A stretch of DNA of 64,000 nt from Rhynchopus sp. YZ270_cl-10 (taxonomy: Eukaryota; Euglenozoa; Diplonemea; Diplonemida; Diplonemidae). The stretch lies in assembly GCA_964035575.1 (NCBI GenBank), contig OZ037905.1, positions 149,001-213,000 of the forward strand. Reading direction: 5' to 3'. This document shows, piece by piece, positions 1 to 10,336 of the stretch; the stretch's first letter is position 1, and every line of letters begins with the position of its first letter. A program made the translations under genes and the position numbers. The notes below the pieces were generated by a model, which did not search any database, had not been told where the DNA came from, and worked only from the letters and a program-made list of their open reading frames with translations.

Positions 1-296
1 TCCCGCACCTTCTCGCCCGTCACTACTCCGATGAAGACATCGGGATCCTTCCTCTCCTCCCCTGCACTGCGCTTCATGCCGCCTGCCCCCGGGTAGGCGG
101 GCTGCCGTAGCCCCTCAGTCCAGTGCGCCTGCTCCGCCGCCGCCGTCACCTCGTCACTGCAATAGCAGTTCCACGACCTGCAGCACACAGGCGCCGGCGG
201 GTGTGGCGTCCACTTGGCCGATCCGTGTGACGGATCGTTGCCCGGGATACTCCGCGTGGAGGCTGGACGTGACTTCGACACCATGTACGAAAACAT
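1..296 (-). CDS. Partial ORF leaving the window on the left
   Basis: Read on the minus strand, an ATG at 296-294 opens a frame that stays open for 98 codons to the window edge. The stretch is clearly richer in G+C than the spacer DNA, as expected of coding sequence. The protein begins MFSYMVSKSRPASTRS and includes a cysteine-rich patch, VCCRSWNCYCSDE. I recognise no family. The frame is the same as that of the leucine-rich-repeat gene just upstream, whose TAA stop at 302-300 lies only one codon before this ATG. It may be a separate gene, or the two may once have been one longer frame. A 98-codon open frame in GC-rich DNA can also arise by chance. Confidence 0.35.
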   Translation of the reverse strand, partial: MFSYMVSKSRPASTRSIPGNDPSHGSAKWTPHPPAPVCCRSWNCYCSDEVTAAAEQAHWTEGLRQPAYPGAGGMKRSAGEERKDPDVFIGVVTGEKVR

Positions 297-299
297 TGT

Positions 300-1313
300 T
301 TATATTCTTTCTTTTTGTGTACGTTGTGTGTATCCCTCCAGGGTGTTTAAAGCTCGGCAGCCGTGAAGAAAGTAAAACTCAATCCTCGAAACGTTGTTGA
401 GTGGTGTCAAATCAAGGGTGGTTAAAGCTGTGCAGCCGCAAAGAAAAAAACCACCAAGCACAGTCACATTGTTGAGTGGTGTCAGATCCAGGGTGGTTAA
501 AGCTCGGCAGCCGGGAAGAAAGTAACTCTCAATCCTCGTAACGTTGTTGAGTGGTGTCAGATCAAGGGTGGTTAAAGTTTCACAGTTCGAAAGAAAGCTC
601 TCACCAATCACCGTCACATTGAGTGGTGTCAGATCCAGGGCGGCTAAATCCTCGCAGCCGGAAAGAAAGCAATCACCAAGCACCGTCACATTCCTGAATG
701 GTGTCAGATCCAGGGTGGTTAAAGCTCGGCAACCGGAAAGAAAGTAATCACCAAGCTCCGTAACGTTGTTGAGTGGTGTCAGATCAAGGGTGGTTAAAGC
801 TTCGCATTCGTAAAGAAAGTAATCACCAAGCACCGTCACATTGCTCAACCCGGAGAGGTCAATACTTGTTAACGAGGTGCATTCCGAAAGGAAGTTGTCT
901 CCAACCCGTGTCACAAAGGACGCAGCACTCAGATCAAGTCGCGTTAACGATCCCTCCTCCAAGAACCTATCGGGTATCCCCGTCGCAACCTCCGCCTGCA
1001 GAAGCAAACACGCCACCTCAGGATCCTCCACCTCCTCCAAATTCTCTGGCGTCAGGTCCGTCTCACCCAACGCATGAAGCGCTGCAACCGCTTCGACCTT
1101 CATCGACTTCGTCAGCACGATTGTGTCACCAGCACTCAGCTGCGTCATGTCCGCTCCTTCGCCCATCGCTTTGTCTCCGAAACTCATACAAAAACTGTCT
1201 TCAGGCAGCCCCATTGCAGAAGCCACTTTCCGCCGCATATCCTTCGCTGTGTCATCTGCACACACCTCGACTGTGTGCTGATTCGCTCTGAAATCCTCGA
1301 AGTGCACGTCCAT
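300..1313 (-). CDS. Ubiquitin-like domain plus leucine-rich-repeat protein
   Basis: The protein has 337 residues from the ATG at 1313-1311. An upstream in-frame extension is His/Thr-rich and looks like leader DNA, so I chose MDVHFEDF as the start. Residues 1-70 resemble a ubiquitin-like fold: a short strand, then DDTAKDMRRKVASAMGL, then GDTIVLTKS. A helical linker follows. From residue 122 there are eight full copies and one partial copy of a 25-residue repeat, consensus ALTTLDLTPLNNVTxLGDYF followed by LSGCR. This is the BspA-like type of leucine-rich repeat, a solenoid used for protein binding. The DNA repeats with a 75-bp period, so copy number could change by unequal recombination. There is no signal peptide or membrane segment. 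The last repeat breaks off into TLEGYTQRTQKERI. The neighbour at 2160-3260 has the same domain plan with a WD40 array. Confidence 0.85.
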   Translation of the reverse strand: MDVHFEDFRANQHTVEVCADDTAKDMRRKVASAMGLPEDSFCMSFGDKAMGEGADMTQLSAGDTIVLTKSMKVEAVAALHALGETDLTPENLEEVEDPEVACLLLQAEVATGIPDRFLEEGSLTRLDLSAASFVTRVGDNFLSECTSLTSIDLSGLSNVTVLGDYFLYECEALTTLDLTPLNNVTELGDYFLSGCRALTTLDLTPFRNVTVLGDCFLSGCEDLAALDLTPLNVTVIGESFLSNCETLTTLDLTPLNNVTRIESYFLPGCRALTTLDLTPLNNVTVLGGFFLCGCTALTTLDLTPLNNVSRIEFYFLHGCRALNTLEGYTQRTQKERI

Positions 1314-2159
1314 TTGTTTGTTGTGGTTTTGTGTTCTGATGTGTGTGTGGTGGTGGGTGTGCAAGGACCGTGCTGTGTATGCACCCTAATTCGAGGTTTG
1401 TAGCTGACATGCCCTCCACACTCCCCACACTCTCCACCCCCCGCTTCCTCAGCAATCAAATGAACAGCATCATTGCAGACACAGGATGATTAGATCAGCG
1501 GCTGGAAAACAAAACGTAAGAAACACACAGAGACTCGTGGATAAAGGAGACAAAAAAAACGCCTTATTTTTTCAATTCCTTTCAATTCGTTCTTTCCAAC
1601 TTCATTCCTGAAGAGAAAAAGGCAAAGAAGCCAACGTTTCCCCAGCACATCCACAACCCCATGAACTGCAGATAACTTCATTACGCACAGCATGCAGTCT
1701 GGCCTTGCCACATTGGAGCAGTGTGCGTAAAGTACCCAAGACAAGAGTCGCTGTTGAAGTGTACACCACGGAGGCTGTCCGGAACACGAACCCACGAAAC
1801 GACCCGTGGCTTGCATAGCACGAATGAGGCCAGATTCACCTTCGGGTCCGCACCTAAAAACAAGAGAGGGGTGGGGTGGTGTTTGTGAAAGGAAACGAGA
1901 TGTGTTGTCATTTGCAAAAACAAGAGAGATGACTCCTCACCCAGTTAGAGGTCCTCCCACCTTCCCACACCATGACGGGTAGTTGTGCTTCGTGCGTGCA
2001 AAAGCCACAGCGGAACGGCGCGGTCTCCATTGCCAACCCACTCCCACAACGAGAGACATGTGCATCTATCTTTACGTATCTTCCTGCGTGGAGTTACCCA
2101 GGCAAGGTGCAGGAAAGGGAAGCAAAGTTAGATGGCACCTTTCATTTGTGGAAATGGGT
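1314..2159. other. Spacer between the LRR and WD40 genes, with one exon-like stretch
   Basis: Most of this is pyrimidine-rich spacer that would serve as the 5' leader of the LRR gene and the 3' flank of the WD40 gene. On the minus strand a good splice acceptor, CTCTTGTTTTTAG, ends at 1854. It is followed by an open stretch of normal composition from 1853 to a TAA at 1681 that begins ADPKVNLASFVLCKPR. A second frame is also open across the same stretch. I see no matching donor or upstream exon, so this is only a candidate exon of an unknown gene. Confidence 0.3.
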
Positions 2160-3260
2160 TCAACACAGGTGTGAGATGTCAACAATCTCAACACCCTCAT
2201 CCCTGCCGTACATCACCACACCACCACAGCTGCTCATTGCAACACCGCAATAACCAAAGCTCTCAATATCACGGTACAAGAGCTTCTCAGATGTTGAGAT
2301 GGACCACACGCATAAGGTCTTATCAGAGTAGGCAGCAACAACGTCGTTCGACACAGCAACATCAGACCAGTCCTTTTCTGAGACGTCTTCAAATACGCAT
2401 TCACCTGTTTCGATGTTCCAGACACGCACACAATTGCTGCAACATGCTGCAATGAAACGCTGGTTTGGTGACAGTGCCACATTATCAACATTCGCAGGAC
2501 ATGTCAGAACAAGCACCTCCACCCCTGTCGTGTAGTCCCAGATGGTGACATCTTTGCTGTTCTCCCCAAACATCGCCACCCTGTCGCCTGCCGCAACCAT
2601 GACGTTGCAGTGTTCCACAATGTGGCTCCATTCATTCATAAGAACGCCTGTTGCAATGTCCCACACCTGCAAACCCTTGTCCGTGCAGCACGACAACAGC
2701 TTTGTTCCACAGGGTGACCATGCCGTGGCCCACCTGCAATCACTTTCATCTCCAAAGGAGTGCTTCAATGCACCTGTCTTCACGTCATGAACTTCAGCAC
2801 AGGCCTCGTTATCGTGTATGAATGAGATCCACTCACTGCAAGGTGAGAATGCGGGTTTCACAGAAAAGTCGCAAGGGAAGCGGCACAGAAGCTCGTGTGT
2901 TTCCGTGTCGATGATGAACATATCCTTCACGCCACCCGTCACTGCAAGGTACCTGTCACATGGGGAGAGTGTGAGGGAGAATGACATCTCCTCCGAAGGT
3001 ATTGAACTTTGTATCACCCCAGTATTGATGTTGGCACCAGTGCAGTACAGCTCAACGGCACATCCCTCATCCATCTCCGTGTCGCAGATGCGCAAGTCGT
3101 CGTTGCCGATGTCGCCACCGCCTCTCATCCGCACACCAACATGCCGAGCACGTGGCACGCCAAGCTCCGCAACAAGCTTCCCCTTCACCTGTGCAAGGGT
3201 GGCGCTCCTGTCCACTTCTATCACACAGCTTGCAGACTCAAAGTGTCCTGTGATGTCCAT
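2160..3260 (-). CDS. Ubiquitin-like domain plus WD40-repeat protein
   Basis: The protein has 366 residues from the ATG at 3260-3258 (MDITGHFESASC). The 34 residues upstream in the open frame are Ser/Pro/His-rich and look like leader. Residues 1-75 form a ubiquitin-like module (SATLAQVKGKLVAELGV, then EGCAVELYCTG). Residues about 85-366 hold WD40 blades, seen in repeated units such as LSPCDRYLAVTGG, AWSPCGTKLLSCCTDKGLQV, SKDVTIWDYTTG, LSPNQRFIAACCSNCVRVW and DKTLCVWSIST. WD40 propellers are protein-interaction platforms, and no enzyme motif is present. The ubiquitin-like head suggests a link to ubiquitin signalling or proteasome targeting, but that is inference. The TGA stop is at 2162-2160. 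The gene lies on the same strand as the LRR protein, about 850 bp upstream of it. Confidence 0.85.
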   Translation of the reverse strand: MDITGHFESASCVIEVDRSATLAQVKGKLVAELGVPRARHVGVRMRGGGDIGNDDLRICDTEMDEGCAVELYCTGANINTGVIQSSIPSEEMSFSLTLSPCDRYLAVTGGVKDMFIIDTETHELLCRFPCDFSVKPAFSPCSEWISFIHDNEACAEVHDVKTGALKHSFGDESDCRWATAWSPCGTKLLSCCTDKGLQVWDIATGVLMNEWSHIVEHCNVMVAAGDRVAMFGENSKDVTIWDYTTGVEVLVLTCPANVDNVALSPNQRFIAACCSNCVRVWNIETGECVFEDVSEKDWSDVAVSNDVVAAYSDKTLCVWSISTSEKLLYRDIESFGYCGVAMSSCGGVVMYGRDEGVEIVDISHLC

Positions 3261-3584
3261 GTTCAGGGGGTGTAACTCTGTTCTGTGGGGAGTGTGGGTG
3301 TGGGGAGGGCAGGAAGAAGAGGGGTGGGGTTGTGAAAGGTTGTGAGAAGCAGGGTAAATCAATAAACCTTTTTTTTTTTTGATGTATTTTTATGTTTTTT
3401 TTTTTGTGTTTTTTTTTTTTTTGTTTTTTTTTTATATTTTTTTTGTTTTTGCTTTTTTTATATTTTCCGCTCTTTTTTCTTTGTTGTGTTGTTCGTCACC
3501 ATGAACGAAAGTACCCTCCATTATTCATTTGTTTTGTTTTTGTTTGGAGAGAATGGGTTTGTATGGCATCTGAGACACAATAAG

Positions 3585-3626
3585 CGTAGATGAACTGCAC
3601 CTAAGCCTCTCGTGCTTAGTCACCTC
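3585..3626 (+). repeat. CTCTCGT-loop stem-loop repeat
   Basis: This copy has the arms CTAAGC and GCTTAG closing the 7-nt loop CTCTCGT. It is flanked by GATGAAC on the left and TCACCT on the right, which extend the pairing. Confidence 0.7.
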
Positions 3627-4073
3627 AAAAAAAAAACAATGGGGAGCGGGATGGAAACAAATGATCCCTTTCCCCACAGGTGTCCCACAAACCCTTTTCT
3701 TGAGGGGGGATATTTTTTGACAAACAAAAAAAAAAAAAAAGAAATAGAGAAAAGTTGTGGCAAGAATAATGCTGAGCCTCACACTGCATAGGCCGCTGAA
3801 TTACACAAAAAACAGAAGAACTCTCTGCTGCTATACTTTTTTTTTAATAGCTTTTTTGCTTTTTTTGTTGCTCGAATTCTTGGAATACTGCTTTTTGTGA
3901 TTTTTTCTTAATACTTTACCCTTTTTTTGTTGCTGCCTTCAAAAAATTCTCCACAACTCAAAAGCGAAAAAAAAAAGGAAAAAAGAAAATGACGGGAGAA
4001 AAAAAAGGGGGAAATTCGCGTATGCTACGGAGCTCTGGGGGGTCATTTTTTAAATTCTTTTGTTTTTTTTTAT

Positions 4074-4132
4074 GAAAACCTGGTGTTGACAAATTGCATT
4101 AGTGTAGTACACCCGAGGATGAGTTTCACTAT
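4074..4132 (+). repeat. TTAGTGTAG hairpin repeat, diverged copy
   Basis: GAAAACCTGGT is followed by ATTAGTGTAG, ACACCCGAGGATGAG and TTTCACTAT. It matches the dispersed family best seen at 13008-13055, but the second arm is altered. Confidence 0.6.
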
Positions 4133-4777
4133 GATTTGTGTTTTTTTTTTTTTTTTTTTTTGTTGTGTCGACAACAGGGTTTTATATAGGAATTTTTTCC
4201 TGAACAAACAGGGGCAAAAACTGAGGATTCATTTTTTCTCACCCACCCACCCAAAATCAAAGTTGTTTTTTCGGCTGGGGCCAGTTGTGGTGTGCCTTGA
4301 ACCCCCTTGGCTGTAAACCCAATTGATAGCAATTCGTGCACCAGGCGCACGTGGTACACGAATTGTAAGTAGCCAGTACATTTACAACAAAGAAAGGGCG
4401 GTCATGGCACTCAAAGGTTCCTGGCGAAGCCACGGTACGCAACATTTCAAAAAATTGCGCTTATAATCGCACATTTTTACAGCCAAACTATGTCAGGGAA
4501 GGGTGGGTTGCAATCTTGCGCCGCAGGCGCACGGTACGCTACTTTTATAATTTCGCCATGATGCATGCTTCCTTTTCCTTCGGCGTTTGACCAATTGAGT
4601 CGCGTTCTGGCTGTGACGGGGGTGTGGGTAACCCTTGAGTATAGACGTGTGTGTTTTCTTTACTGACTTCGTTGTTTTCTGTCAACAGAGCTTCGTTTCG
4701 GCGACTGACTACCCCGGGCTGCACCCTGAGGCTACACCCCCCGTAGTGGGGTGGGGCAGCCCACCCCAGAAAAGTTA

Positions 4778-4885
4778 AAACCCGGGGAAAACCCAGGCTT
4801 AAGCCCGGGTAAACCCGGGCTTCGAACCCGGGCTTGCTCTGCGCAAAATTAATTAAGCCCGGGTTTTCCCGGGCTTACTGCCCAA
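4778..4885. repeat. Cluster of CCCGGG palindromes
   Basis: Repeated inverted units of the type AAGCCCGGG / CCCGGGCTT are separated by A/T spacers and would form nested hairpins. A TGGGGTGGGGCAGCCCACCCC hairpin (about 4751-4772) precedes them. I found no flanking duplication that would define a transposon. Confidence 0.5.
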
Positions 4886-6909
4886 GATTTTCACCGCTGG
4901 TCACGAGTCGTGTTCTAAGCCAGTAAAACACCAAAAAAAAAACATTTTTTTTTTAGGTCCGAAAAGGGGAATTTTTTTTTTTTTTTCAATAACTGAGGAT
5001 TGCCCTCAGTTCTGACCCCCTATATAAAAGTCTGCTTCCCCCACCCCCTCCCACCCGTTCTCAATAATTCGATACCTTCCCCTGATCGCCTTCTTCTCTC
5101 CCCTATTAAGTTACTAGGAGGGGGGTAGCATATAAAAACTAAAGAGAAAAATATGCGAATGAATAAAAAGGTCAGGTGAGAGACAGGGTATAGGTATACG
5201 ATGTGGCATACAGTGAGAATCACGGAGAGGGAAAAAGACGGGTATTTGTGAAGAAGCTTTTTTTTTTTGAAAAAAAAAAACTTTGTGAGAAAATAGGGAT
5301 GATGGTATACCTTGGTTTTGGTGGGTGTGGGGAGACAGGAGGAAAATACTGATTTTCTTTTTTTTTGTGTTAGTGAGGGGAGTTTTAGGGGAAAAAAAGA
5401 GGAAAAATAAAAAAAAAACAAAATACGAATACGGTTGAGTTGGGGGCGGGAAGGGGAAAAAAAAGTTGACTTGAAATACAAAGCCCTCTCGTGCACCTTG
5501 GTACAATAACCGGCTGTACCGGGGGGGTGGACCCAAAAAAAGGATGGAGAGGAGGTAGTGGAGGGGTTTGAAAGTTTTTTTTTTTTTTTTTTTTTTTTTT
5601 GTTTTTGCTACTTTATTTTTTGTAATTTTTTTACTTATTTGTTTGTTTACTTTTGCAGCATGACCAAAGGGTCGTTCCAAAAAAAAAGATGGAGACGAGG
5701 TAGTGGAGATGGGTCATCTCTTTGAGTGGGGGGATAAAAAAGGGGGAGTTTTCAACAAAGCAGGGGGTTTTGTAGTGGGGTTTAAAAGAAAATGTTGCAA
5801 GGTTGTTGCCTTATTCGTTGCTTCGGGGGGGAGGAGGAAGAGGAAGAGGAGGAAAAAAAAAAGGCAGCAAAGTCTGGGTATTGCTGGGGTGCGCTGGGGG
5901 AAAAGGAGGGGGGGTTTTGAAAATTTTTTGTTAAATTTGCTACTTTATTTTACCTTGTTTTGTTTCTTTTAGCAGCATGCCCAAAGGGTCATTGGTCAGA
6001 AAAAGGAGGGGGGGGCCGAGGGGGAGGTGCTGCAGACTCACATAAAAAAGTTTGAAACAGTTATTTTGCTTTTTTTGTTGGGAAATAGTTCATAAAAAAG
6101 AGAAGTCAGGAAAAAAAAAAAAAGAAAATGACCATTTCAGTAAATGTATCGTGACTGAAAAAGAAAAAAAAAGGGGGGGAAAATAAGAAGAAAAATAGTT
6201 GGGGTACGATGATCTGACTTAAGCTTCGCTTTTGGTTAACCATTTACCCCCAAACTATGTTGAGTGCATAATCCTTTTTTCATGCTTTGCTGTAGAATCG
6301 ACGTGATGTTATGTTGAATGATGATGGGGTTTTTAAAATATTTTTTTTTTGCTTTTTTTTTTTCACTTTTGAAATAAAATTACGTTGTTCAGTGAAATAA
6401 CTAGTTAAATTACTTTTTTGTTCGGCGCGCAGGAACGTTACGTTTTGTTTCCTTTTTTTTTCTTTTGTTCTTTGTAACTGTGTACTTTTAATCGCGTGAG
6501 AAGGAATTCAACACCTACACTCTTGGAGAAAGGCTAGAAAATTGCTGAGATTTTGTTTTTCTAAAATACAACAGCCCCTTTTTTCCTTGCACATCACCTA
6601 TCACACATCACCTATTCCAAGATGCAGACACAGCCTTATGAGCTCCTTTTTGGGTTTTTAGTTGCCATATTTTTGTGGAAGCTCCACTTGCTTGGAGCAT
6701 TGTGCGCTAGAAAACGTATTCAGCAATCAAACGTGGACAAAAAATGCGTGATACAGAGAAAAAAAAAACATTTGACGAATGGTTGGTGTGGCCGACCGAC
6801 GACCCCCCAAAATAGCAGAAAGTAGCACAAAATAGCACCTCCCTGTCAGCCACACCATTCGTTGCAATTGGGTTGCTTTTTTTTAAAAGAGGCAGACAAA
6901 AAGAAGTAT

Positions 6910-6980
6910 TTCAACATTATGTCATACGCAAATAAATTGATAGCATAGTAGCAGGGATCAAATCCCAGTCACAACGAAGA
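6910..6980 (+). repeat. tRNA-promoter-like dispersed repeat
   Basis: TAGCATAGTAG fits the pol III A-box consensus TRGYNNANNNG, and GATCAAATC fits the B-box GWTCRANNC. The B-box lies in a hairpin, GGGATcaaATCCC. The two boxes are only about 10 bp apart, so this is not a functional tRNA. Related copies lie at 21555, 37048, 38030 and 50797. Confidence 0.55.
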
Positions 6981-7147
6981 GAAACCACTTCGATTATAAA
7001 ATTGACATCCACACTGGGCCACATTAGTTGAACGTAAAAAAAAAGGGGGGGTATTTAAAATGAAATTGTATACGTACGGATAGTCAAGCCTTTCTCTGCC
7101 AACAAAAAAGGTATACGTAATGGACTAGTATTTTCTCTTCTTTTTTT

Positions 7148-7222
7148 TGATAAATTGTTGGAGTTACTCAGTAGTGTAGTTGCCTCGGGTTGTGTTGCCA
7201 CAGTTTGTGCAATCTCCACTTT
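7148..7222 (+). repeat. GGAGTAGTGTAGTTGC repeat
   Basis: It contains TAGTGTAGTTG, which fits the pol III A-box, and ends CAATCTCCAC, which pairs with the GTTGGAG start. It matches copies at 11450-11502 and 39632-39703. Confidence 0.55.
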
Positions 7223-8589
7223 TTTTTAAATCTCACAACGAACCTACGCCCCGACAGTACATTAAAATTAACAACACAAGAAGAAATGTTCAGAAAAAGG
7301 CAAAAGAGGGGAGCTACTTAGCCCCAACTCTCTCAGAGTCTGGCTCCAAAAAAAATATTTCATATTTTCAATCAAAGACTAAAAATCACACAAAAAAAAG
7401 ACGTTCAAAACGATATAAAAAAAAACTCACTAAACTCGCCAAAAAATGAAACGGAGAAAGTTGTTTCATATACATTCTTTTTCTAATGAAAAGAAGGTAC
7501 AGCGGAGAAAGGAAGTGTGGGGAAAAGGCAGTGTTGACCGCCCAACTCTTCAAAAGAAAGAAATAAAAAGAGAGAGAGAAAGACAGAGCGAGAGGGGGAA
7601 GGGAAGAAGATGTATATCTTCTTTTCGATTTTTTTTCTTCTTTTCCCTTTTCTAAATTTTCTTTTCCATCATGCGCCCTCCATTTATTTTGGGAGGGTAT
7701 AGTGCAGAAAACAAAATTTCAAAAAAAAAAATTAAAAAAAAAAAAAATATCACTAAAAGAAGAAACACATCACCAACCCCGCCCCGTCAGGCTCCATTCG
7801 ATAGCTTTCAGCTTGGGGTATTTTACTGCCACAAACCAAAGCAAAAAAAGAAAAAAAGCAAGACCGTTAAAAAAGTAGAAGCATGTTTTTATACGCCTAA
7901 TTTATCAGAAAACAAAGACAAAAGGACAATTCTGCCATTTTTTCCTCTCTTTTTTTTTGAAAACAAAGAAAAGAAACAGCCTCTCTTTTGCTGGCGTAAC
8001 GCTGAAAAAGGGCACTGCCCTCTAACCACATGACGCTTTTATGTTGGAAGGATACTTACAGTGGGTTTCATCCCGTATTACGGTAAGATCCTTATTTTTT
8101 TATTTATTTTTTTGTTTTGTTGGTTTTTTGTTTTTTTTTTATACACTGTACCCTTAGTTACCTCTGATAGGACTGACACTGACTACCATAGTAATTCGGC
8201 AAACAGAGTTTACACTTTTTTTTAAAAGGTTTTTCTTTGAATAAATACAAGGAGAGAGAACGAGAGAGAGTGGACATAAATAAAGTATGGTTTATAATAA
8301 AATGGTAAAAGCACAGTGTGGGCGAATAAGACGAAATGGAATTTGCAACGTCCGGTCCCCCAAATGCACAGTTTCAGTGATGTATATAGGTATCTTTATG
8401 TGGGACCAAATCCCACAAAAAATCGAAAAAAAAAAAAAAAACTATAGAATTTCGGGATTTTTTGCAATTTTTACCTTACCTTACAGGACTCTAAGAGGGG
8501 TCCCGAAGGGATTCCAGAGCAACGCGACCCCACCATGAAGAGCACGGTTGTCAAGAAGCCCAAAAAACGAGTCGGGATTCCGCAAAAAG

Positions 8590-9485
8590 GGGTTCTCTGA
8601 GTGACTCGTGGTGTAAAAAGCTAGATTTTTACACCGTACCATGAATTTTTTTCGCCTGCGGCGCCATTTTATATTATTTTTTTTGCTTCGCAAAAAAAAG
8701 TATAGTTCCCAGTGTCTTCCCTTGTCAGCAGTGCTGAATTTTTGGGCAAAAAACAAGCTGATCCCGATCTTGAAATCTGGATTCCTGGATAAGACACTAG
8801 TTTTCCACACACAAAAACAATGACTGCCTCACACAAAACTACCGTTTTGGTGGGTGCTGGCTATATAAAACCCTGCACACAACCACGCGAAAATCCAAAA
8901 AAGGGGGTTTCCCACATATTTCCCCCTTTACTGTACCCCCACCACCCCTATATACATTACTGCACAGTTTGACAAAAAAAAAAAAAAAGGTAAAGTTGAC
9001 AGGGCTCTCAAGATCCTCCACGAAAAAAGCAGAATTTTCGAAATGAGGAGGATTTTATTTTTGCAAAAAAAACCCCCCAAAAAAAAAATTTTTCCCCCCG
9101 CAACAAGCGGTCGTCGCGCGCTTCGCGCGCGCCTCCCTGACAGCCACAGAGCGGAGAGGCGGGTCAATTTGCGAGATAATAAAAAACGGAAATCTAATCC
9201 TTTCTCTTGCACCATACGCTCCACGAACCGTACAAAACCAATGCGTCTTCCAGAAGCAGGGGCTGATGCAACGGCGGGTTATTTTTAAAAAAACGGCAAA
9301 TTTTTGCAGCTTTGGTCAAGTTGTATTTTTTGGCTGCAAAATGCAAGGGTATCCAAAGACATTGCCAACTCTATTTTTTTGCGGAGCAAAAAAATTAATA
9401 TAAATGGCGCCGCAGGCGAAAAAAAATTAGGGTACGGTGTAAAAATGCTTCCTATTACACCACAGAATCACTCAACGAACCCTTT
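8590..9485. repeat. Inverted repeat arms of about 120 bp
   Basis: The stretch 8590-8710 reappears in reverse complement at about 9365-9485. Both arms share GGTTC, TGAGTGA, TTTTTACACCGTACC, CGCCTGCGGCGCCATTT and a poly-T block. A third partial copy of the GCGCCGCAGGC block lies at 9505-9520. The right arm is inside the hAT-type element 9000-9758, so these arms may be two copies of one repeat rather than the ends of a single element. Confidence 0.5.
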
Positions 9486-9758
9486 TTTTGAGTAGCAAAA
9501 AATGAAAATGGCGCCGCAGGCAAATTTTTTTTAAGGTGCAGCCCTGTACGGTGCATACAGGCTCGGGAAAATATTGGCTCCCTCGGGGGAGACAAAGTGA
9601 CCCCCCACTATAAAACCCCTAGGAGGATAATCCTCCACCCGAGCCCGCCAAAAAAAAAAAAAAAATGGAGGAAATCCTCCACCAAAAAAGCCTGAAAAAA
9701 AAAAAAAAAGCCCCTGGAGGAAATATCCTCCCCTACGTGGAGGATCTTGAGAGCACTG
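9000..9758. mobile_element. Non-autonomous hAT-type DNA transposon
   Basis: The ends are CAGGGCTCTCAAGATCCTCC and its near-perfect reverse complement (23-bp TIR, one mismatch). The element is flanked on both sides by the exact 8-bp duplication AAAGTTGA (8992-8999 and 9759-9766). CAGGG...CCCTG-type ends with 8-bp duplications are the signature of the hAT superfamily. No transposase is visible. Inside are a second inverted GGAGGATTTT/CCTCC pair and the GC-rich palindrome CGCGCGCTTCGCGCGCG at about 9116. The element landed in an AGTTGATAGTGC repeat and split it. Confidence 0.85.
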
Positions 9759-9800
9759 AAAGTTGATAATGCAAACGCCTCTGGGACGCAGGCAGAGGGG
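9759..9800 (+). repeat. AGTTGATAGTGC-family repeat, interrupted by the hAT element
   Basis: AAAGTTGATAATGCAAACGC continues into CTCTGGGACGCAGGCA. The first bases of this copy lie on the far side of the 759-bp insertion, at about 8989-8999. The full family version is at 54177-54263. Confidence 0.6.
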
Positions 9801-10336
9801 GAAAAAAAAGTATTAACAAGATGGAATCCATTGGATGCACGCACATCTAATATAGTTTGTAAAAGAGAAGAAGAAAAAAAAAACACCGATCACAAGAAGT
9901 TCTCCACTTCCTGAGAGTCTCGGTATGCTGTTTTTATATTCTGCCGGAAAAAAAAAAGCTGCAAAATCTGTTTCCAATTATTTTTTTATTTTGCTACTTT
10001 GAAGTCCTCTCAACTTCACAAAAAAAAACACACAAAAAAGAGAAAAAACTAATTGAGAACATCCTTCGCACCTTCTGTGCTGTGTTTAGTCAACCTCCCA
10101 AAGCATACGAAAGAATGATACCCAAAAACGTAGTACAAAAGGACTAAAAAAGATCTGTCCAAAAAATATTTATGCAAAAAAAGTAAGAGAAAAAAAAACT
10201 CCACACTGCTTCGTCATTTTTAACAATAAAAAAATGTGTGTCATTTGTATAGGTCGAGCAGTAGACACTTCTGTGCATTATGCACGGCCTATTCATGCAC
10301 ACAATCCTGTAAAGACAAAGTTGTGGAGAGAAAATA

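Larger units (their letters stand above)
3261..8589. other. Gene-poor, A/T-run-rich spacer
   Basis: No ORF here has coding character. Predicted frames are dominated by F, K and N from homopolymer runs. The stretch holds several small dispersed repeats listed separately and a cluster of GC-rich CCCGGG palindromes at 4778-4885. A copy of the GCGCCGCAGGCGC-ACGGTACGCTAC module lies near 4518-4543. A TTAAGCTTCGC hairpin near 6226-6245 resembles the stem-loop family described below. Confidence 0.7.

Noticed and set aside
3363-3600. Poly-pyrimidine tracts as trans-splicing signals of a kinetoplastid
   Set aside because: T-runs are everywhere in this spacer on both strands, and the gene at the right edge needs conventional cis-introns. 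The tracts alone do not support a polycistronic layout.
5020-5680. Frames of 158 and 188 codons on the minus strand
   Set aside because: They consist largely of F, K, S and P from homopolymer runs, overlap each other in different phases and have no domain-like pattern.
8871-8876. TATATAAAA near 8862-8870 as a promoter
   Set aside because: No credible gene follows in either direction, and A/T-rich hexamers of this kind are common by chance here.
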